Source: Myxococcota bacterium (GTDB taxonomy: Bacteria > Myxococcota_A > Bradymonadia > UBA7976 > UBA1532). From it: a DNA stretch of 61,681 nucleotides. A program made the translations under genes and the position numbers. Shown piece after piece: positions 57,413 through 61,681 of this stretch (position 1 is its first letter; the number at the start of each line of letters is the position of its first letter). The stretch is taken from assembly GCA_023150895.1 (NCBI GenBank), contig JAKLJY010000041.1, positions 1-61,681 on the forward strand, given 5' to 3'. Below the pieces are notes generated by a model. That model saw only the letters and a program-made list of their open reading frames with translations, had not been told where the DNA came from and did no database searches.

Positions 57413-58704
57413 ATCACGAGCCCGGCCACCGCGGCACACATGAACGTCGACAGGGACCCGCCAATCATCGCGCGGAACCCCAGGCGTGCGAGGTCCGACC
57501 GCCGCTCTGGCGCGAGCACCGAGATGCCCCCGATCTGGATGGCAATGCTGGCGATGTTCGCGAACCCGCACAGGGCATACGACGCCAGCACGGCCGAGCG
57601 GGGGTCCGTGAGGCGCCCTTGGGAGAGCATCTCCGAGAGATTCGCGTATGCGACGAACTCGTTGAGGATCGTCTTCGTGCCGATCAGCTCGCCGACCGCG
57701 ACCGCGTCGGCGGCGGGGACGCCGATGAGCCAGGCGATGGGTGTCATCAGCCAGCCGAGCATCTGTTGCAGCGTCAGGCCCTCGTAGCCGAAGAGCCCGG
57801 CTCCCCAACCGATGAACGCGTTCACGATGGCCACCAGCGCCACGAACGCGATGAGCTGTGCCACCACGTTGCCGGTGAGCGTCAGGCCGTCCCAAGCACC
57901 CCGCGCCGCGGCGTCGACGACGTTGACGGCCTCGCTCTTCTCCCATTTCGCGGCCATGCCCGACGTCTCGGGCTGCTCCGTCTCGGGCAGCATGAGCTTG
58001 GCGATCAGCAGCGACGACGGTGCCGACAGAATACTGCACGTCAACAGATGGCCGGCCAGGTCGGGGAACTTGCCGCCGAACAGACCGACGTAGGCCACGA
58101 AGACGCCGCCGGCGGAGTTCGCGAACCCGCCCACCATCACGGCCATCAGCTCGGAGCGCGTCATGCGCTGGACATAGGGCCGCACCAGAAGGGGCGCCTC
58201 CGTCTGTCCGACGAAGATGTTGGCGGCGGCCGATAGCGTCTCTGCACCGCTCGTGCGCATGGTGCGCCGCATCGCGACGTCGAACGCCCAGACGATCGCC
58301 TGCATGATGCGCAGGTGATACAGCACGCTCATCAGCGCAGCGAAGAAGATGATGGCCGCCAGGGGACCGAACGCGAGCACCGGCGGACTCTCGGTCACGA
58401 GGCGTCCGAAGACGAAGCTCAAGCCCTGATACGCGTACCCCAGCAGCGTATTGGCGCCCTCGTTGACGGCCTGAAAGAACGTCATGCCCCAGGGGGTCCG
58501 GAGGACGAAAAGGGCAAACCCGACCTGGAGGGCGAGGCCCCACAAGACGACCCGCCAGGGGATGACGCGGCTGCGCGTCCCCGCGAGCCAGGCCAGGGCC
58601 ATCAGCGCAAACAGACCCATCAGGCTGACGAGGCGTGCACTCAGGGGCACGTCGACGCTGTGCTGCGAGAGCGCCGTCAGCACGGCGTTCGGCGGCGTGT
58701 CCAC
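57409..58704 (-). CDS. NupC-family concentrative nucleoside transporter
   Basis: 431 residues and about ten membrane helices. Family marks are VFGRLVTESPPVLAFGPL, ANIFVGQTEAPLLVRPYV, VGGFANSAGGVFVAYV, GELIGTKTILNEFVAYANL and YALCGFANIASIAIQIGG. These transporters import nucleosides with H+ or Na+. It sits 17 bases after the pyrimidine-nucleoside phosphorylase gene, fitting uptake plus phosphorolysis. The GTG at 58704 is used. The stop overlaps the HEAT-SPOUT gene start. Confidence 0.94.
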   Translation of the reverse strand: MDTPPNAVLTALSQHSVDVPLSARLVSLMGLFALMALAWLAGTRSRVIPWRVVLWGLALQVGFALFVLRTPWGMTFFQAVNEGANTLLGYAYQGLSFVFGRLVTESPPVLAFGPLAAIIFFAALMSVLYHLRIMQAIVWAFDVAMRRTMRTSGAETLSAAANIFVGQTEAPLLVRPYVQRMTRSELMAVMVGGFANSAGGVFVAYVGLFGGKFPDLAGHLLTCSILSAPSSLLIAKLMLPETEQPETSGMAAKWEKSEAVNVVDAAARGAWDGLTLTGNVVAQLIAFVALVAIVNAFIGWGAGLFGYEGLTLQQMLGWLMTPIAWLIGVPAADAVAVGELIGTKTILNEFVAYANLSEMLSQGRLTDPRSAVLASYALCGFANIASIAIQIGGISVLAPERRSDLARLGFRAMIGGSLSTFMCAAVAGLVM

Positions 58705-58721
58705 GAGGACCTCCGTTCGGA

Positions 58722-60017
58722 TCAGGCGATCGGGCTGCCGATGCGTTCGAGGACGAGGGGCGCCGTGGGCAGCGGGGCGGTGCCGAAGGTGAAGGCAGAG
58801 CCGAGGAGCGTGCGCGCGGCGTCGACGCCCGCGCCGTTGTGATGCATGAAGAGCAGGGGTTCGCCCGCGGTGACGAAATCACCGAGGCGCGCGTTCATCA
58901 TGAACCCGACCGCGGGGTCGATGACGTCCTCTTTGGTGTTGCGTCCGGCGCCGAGACAGATGGCGGCCGTCCCGACGGCTCGCGTGTCGATCTGCGTCAG
59001 GTAGCCGCCCGCCGGGCTCGCGAAGGGCTCGACGGTGCGGGCCGTCGGCAGCCTCGACGGATCGTCGATGGCCGCCGGATCCCCCCCCTGCGCCTCCACG
59101 ATCGCTCGAAAGCGGGCCAGCGCGGCGCCACTCTCCAGCGCCGCGCGTGCGCGTGCCGGATCGACGCCGCCCAGACGCAGCATCTCTTCGGCGAGCACGA
59201 GCGTCAGCTCGCGAACGTCGGATGGACCGCCGCCACGCAGGATGTCGATCGTCTCGCGGACCTCGAGTGCGTTCCCGATGGCCTGCCCCAAGGGCTGGTT
59301 CATGTCCGTCAGGTACGCGACGACGGCCTTGCCCATGTGGGCGCCGATCTCAGACATGGTCAGGGCGAGCGCGCGGGCCTGCTCGGGGGTTCGCATGAAC
59401 GCGCCGTTGCCGACCTTGACGTCGAGGACGAGCGCGTCGATGCCCTCGGCCAGCTTCTTGGACATGATGGAACTGGCGATGAGGGGAATGCTCTCGACCG
59501 TCGCCGTGACGTCACGCAGCGCGTACAGACGCTTGTCGGCGGGGGCGATCTCGGCCGTCTGGCCGATGAGACCGCAGCCGAGTGTCGCGACGAGCTCGCG
59601 GAAGCGGGTGGCCGACTGCTGCGTGGAGAAGCCCGGTATACTCTCGAGTTTGTCGAGGGTGCCGCCCGTGTGACCGAGACCGCGCCCGCTGACCATGGGC
59701 ACGCGCACGCCGCACGCCGCCACGATGGGGGCGAGAGGCAGGCTGATCTTGTCGCCGACGCCGCCCGTGCTGTGTTTGTCGACCTTGCGGCCCGGCAGGT
59801 CCGAAAAGTCGAGCACCTCGCCCGAGCGAAGCATGCCGTCCGCCCAGGGGCCGAGCTCCTCGGGCGCCATGCCGCGATAGAAGACGGCCATGAGAAATGC
59901 CGCCATCTGGTAGTCCGGCAGGGCGTCGCGGGTGTATTCGGCCAACAGCCAGCGAATCTCGTCGGGGGTCAGGCGACCGCCGTCGCGCTTCTTGCAGATG
60001 AGATCGACGGCGCGCAT
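58722..60017 (-). CDS. Pyrimidine-nucleoside (thymidine-type) phosphorylase
   Basis: 431 residues. The phosphate-binding signature KHSTGGVGDKISLPLAP, the base-site segment SGRGLGHTGGTLDKLES and the catalytic-fold KLAEGIDALVLDVKVGNGAF are clear. It cleaves uridine or thymidine with phosphate to base and (deoxy)ribose-1-phosphate. Thymidine- versus broad pyrimidine specificity (deoA or pdp) is not certain by eye. The ATG at 60017 shares a base with the stop of the coiled-coil gene (TGATG). A GTG at 60020 would add one residue. Confidence 0.92.
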   Translation of the reverse strand: MRAVDLICKKRDGGRLTPDEIRWLLAEYTRDALPDYQMAAFLMAVFYRGMAPEELGPWADGMLRSGEVLDFSDLPGRKVDKHSTGGVGDKISLPLAPIVAACGVRVPMVSGRGLGHTGGTLDKLESIPGFSTQQSATRFRELVATLGCGLIGQTAEIAPADKRLYALRDVTATVESIPLIASSIMSKKLAEGIDALVLDVKVGNGAFMRTPEQARALALTMSEIGAHMGKAVVAYLTDMNQPLGQAIGNALEVRETIDILRGGGPSDVRELTLVLAEEMLRLGGVDPARARAALESGAALARFRAIVEAQGGDPAAIDDPSRLPTARTVEPFASPAGGYLTQIDTRAVGTAAICLGAGRNTKEDVIDPAVGFMMNARLGDFVTAGEPLLFMHHNGAGVDAARTLLGSAFTFGTAPLPTAPLVLERIGSPIA

Positions 60018-61681
60018 CACTCGGCCTGCGGCTCGCTCGGGACGGTGACGGAGGGAACACGCTCGAGGAACGTCTGGGCGACGGCGAGCGCGGTGCGGGC
60101 CTTGTCGACCGCCGCGCGCGCGCCCGTCAGCTCGGCGTCGAGGCTCGTCACCTGCGCGTCGAGGCCGGCGATCGTCTGCGTGAGCTGCTGGACGTCGCGC
60201 GTCCGGGCGGCGAGCTCGTTCTCGCGCTCCGCGAGCTCGTCGCTCAGGGTCTCGATGGAGGTGTCCTGCTCGGCGATGCGGCGGGTCTGACCCTCGCCGA
60301 TGCCGACGAGGTCCACGATGCGCGCGTCCCGCTCGGCGACGTCGTCGGCGCGGGCTTTCTTCTCGGCGGAGAGTTCGGCCTTCAGCGCCCCTTCGACGCC
60401 CGCGGCGCGCGCGGCCTCTTCGTCGAGGAGCGCCTGACTCGCCGAGAGTTCCCCGGCGAGGCGTCGAGATTCCGCCTCGGCGGCTTCGGCGCGTCCCGTC
60501 TGCGCCGCGAGCTGACCGGAGAGGTCGGCTTCGCGCGCCTGTGCCTCGTCGCGCGCTTCGGCGAGGGCCTTTTCGTGGGCGCGTCGCTGCGTCTCGAGGG
60601 CCGCCATGTGTTCGGTGCGGACCGTCTCGGCACGCGTCCGGGCCGCCTCGGTCTGTTCGGCCATCTCTTGTTCGAGCGTGGCGATCTCACCGCGCAGGCC
60701 GGCGATCTCTTCGTCGTAGGCGCGGCGCGTCGAGGTCATGGCCGCGTCGTGCAGGGCCTTCTGCTCGGCGAGCGCCGCCGCGTGTGCGGCCTCGGCCTCG
60801 GCCGTGACGCGGGCGTGTGAACTCTCGAGGGCGGCGCGGCTCTCGGTGTGTTCGGCGGTCAGGCGGGCGAGCTCGGCCGCGTGCCGGGAGGCCGTCTCTG
60901 CCTCGGCCGCCTCGCGGGCAGCCCGGGCGGCCTCGAGCTGCCGTTCGGCCTCGGCTTTGGTCTCGGAGAGGATCCGCTCGGCGTGGAGGCGCCCGGACTC
61001 GGCGGACTGCTGGGCGTTGGCGAGCCGGGCCTCTGCGCCGGCGAGCCGCATCGTGAACTGCTCCTCGGCCATTGCGATGGCCTGGGCGGCGTTCTCTTTG
61101 GCGGCCTGCAGATCCGAAGCGGCCTTGCGCTGGATCTGTTTGATCTCTTCGTAGGTCTTCTCGGCCTCGTCCTTCGCGCGGTCGAGCCGCACGCGCATCT
61201 CGGAGAGCCGGACCCGGAAGGTCTCGATCTCGCGCTCCGCCTCCTCGCGGGCGGTCTCGGCGGCCTCGGAGCGGGAACGTTCGGCGCGCGTGGCCGCGTC
61301 GGCGTGGTCTTTCTCGGCCCGCAGCGCATCGAGCTGATCGCCGAGGTCGACGAGCTGGCGGTCCTTGCTCGTCAGGCGATCGCGGAGCTCGAGGACTTCG
61401 CGCTCGCGGCGGTTCAGATCTTCCCGGACCTCGATCAGCTCACGCTTGGCCGCGCTGTCCGTCGAACGCTGCGTCGACGCGTCGGCCTCGCGTCGTGAGA
61501 GCTCTTCGCGAGTGCTCTTGACGCTCTGTTCGAGCTCGGTGATGCGGGCGCGCAGGCTGCGGTTCTCGCGGTCGAGCCGGGCGGCCTCGTGGGCGTGGTG
61601 CTCGGCGTCGGCGACGGCCTGGTCCCGAGCGGCGGGCGGCGCCGACGGCGGTGCGCTGCGCTCCGCGGGCCGGGTGGGCGG
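60017..61681 (-). CDS. Long coiled-coil protein, AglZ/FrzS-like (5' truncated)
   Basis: The frame is open from the right edge to the TGA at 60017, giving 554 residues without a stop. Apart from a Pro/Ala start, nearly the whole visible part is a coiled coil (ELEQSVKSTREELSRREADA, LEQEMAEQTEAARTRAETVR). The RELIEVREDLNRREREVLEL and LRDRLTSKDRQLVDLGDQL segments recall the AglZ/FrzS motility scaffolds of Myxococcus, which carry an N-terminal receiver domain; that part would lie outside the window. An ATG at 61198 is only an internal Met. It leads the nucleoside operon by one-base overlap, which is an odd partnership. The AglZ link is inference. Confidence 0.75.
   Translation of the reverse strand, partial: PPTRPAERSAPPSAPPAARDQAVADAEHHAHEAARLDRENRSLRARITELEQSVKSTREELSRREADASTQRSTDSAAKRELIEVREDLNRREREVLELRDRLTSKDRQLVDLGDQLDALRAEKDHADAATRAERSRSEAAETAREEAEREIETFRVRLSEMRVRLDRAKDEAEKTYEEIKQIQRKAASDLQAAKENAAQAIAMAEEQFTMRLAGAEARLANAQQSAESGRLHAERILSETKAEAERQLEAARAAREAAEAETASRHAAELARLTAEHTESRAALESSHARVTAEAEAAHAAALAEQKALHDAAMTSTRRAYDEEIAGLRGEIATLEQEMAEQTEAARTRAETVRTEHMAALETQRRAHEKALAEARDEAQAREADLSGQLAAQTGRAEAAEAESRRLAGELSASQALLDEEAARAAGVEGALKAELSAEKKARADDVAERDARIVDLVGIGEGQTRRIAEQDTSIETLSDELAERENELAARTRDVQQLTQTIAGLDAQVTSLDAELTGARAAVDKARTALAVAQTFLERVPSVTVPSEPQAE

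Overview
This is a very GC-rich window (roughly 70% by eye) with dense bacterial coding, many GTG starts and many 1- to 4-base stop/start overlaps. The content points to a predatory or social deltaproteobacterium, most likely Myxococcota: several Ser/Thr kinases and pseudokinases, PEGA proteins, large lipoproteins with MopE-type CNGxDDDCDG motifs, a TPR-CHAT protease, and a coiled-coil protein that recalls AglZ/FrzS. The taxonomic call is inference. I see no rRNA, tRNA, CRISPR array, phage genes or transposase.

Layout. 1-3.4 kb: the 3' end of an unknown gene, a pseudokinase, and a histidine kinase/response regulator pair. 3.5-10.3 kb: a 2-oxoacid dehydrogenase and lipoylation operon (dihydrolipoyl dehydrogenase, E1 beta, E2, LipB, LipA, aminotransferase) with no E1 alpha. 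10.3-11.7 kb: MgtE. 11.8-17.2 kb: a giant lipoprotein with 15 MopE motifs, a fibrinogen-like YCD domain and further C-terminal domains. 17.3-19.8 kb: RibA and an RsmB-type rRNA methyltransferase on the minus strand. 19.9-23.8 kb: a CitE-like lyase followed by a three-part NfnA-NfnB-rubrerythrin fusion. 23.8-28 kb: a lipoprotein, an SGNH-like gene interrupted by an in-frame TGA, and its MBOAT acyltransferase partner. 28-30.1 kb: YgiQ.

30.1-36.8 kb (minus strand): a subtilisin-like lipoprotein, a TPR-CHAT caspase-like lipoprotein, a sigma factor and a one-helix membrane partner. A 163-bp MITE-like element sits between the CHAT and sigma genes. This looks like one regulated protease module and is the best candidate for a poorly described system. 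37-41 kb: a SLOG-type protein and a lipoprotein with MopE motifs and an FGE-sulfatase fold. 41-46.7 kb: three kinase-like genes, a TPR/PEGA protein and a TrmJ-like methyltransferase. One active-looking kinase has no canonical start codon. 46.7-54.3 kb: a lipoprotein divergent from a second giant MopE/YCD lipoprotein, a paralogue of the first, with a 26-bp perfect palindrome and 7-bp repeats between them. 54.3-56 kb: an FAD oxidoreductase and a small coupled gene. 56-61.7 kb (minus strand): a probable operon of a coiled-coil protein, pyrimidine-nucleoside phosphorylase, NupC transporter and a HEAT-SPOUT fusion.

Functional links. LipA and LipB would make the lipoyl group carried by the adjacent E2, and Lpd would reoxidise it. 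The phosphorylase and NupC pair nucleoside uptake with salvage. The divergent kinases carry zinc ribbons and membrane anchors and may form a membrane signalling group with the PEGA protein.
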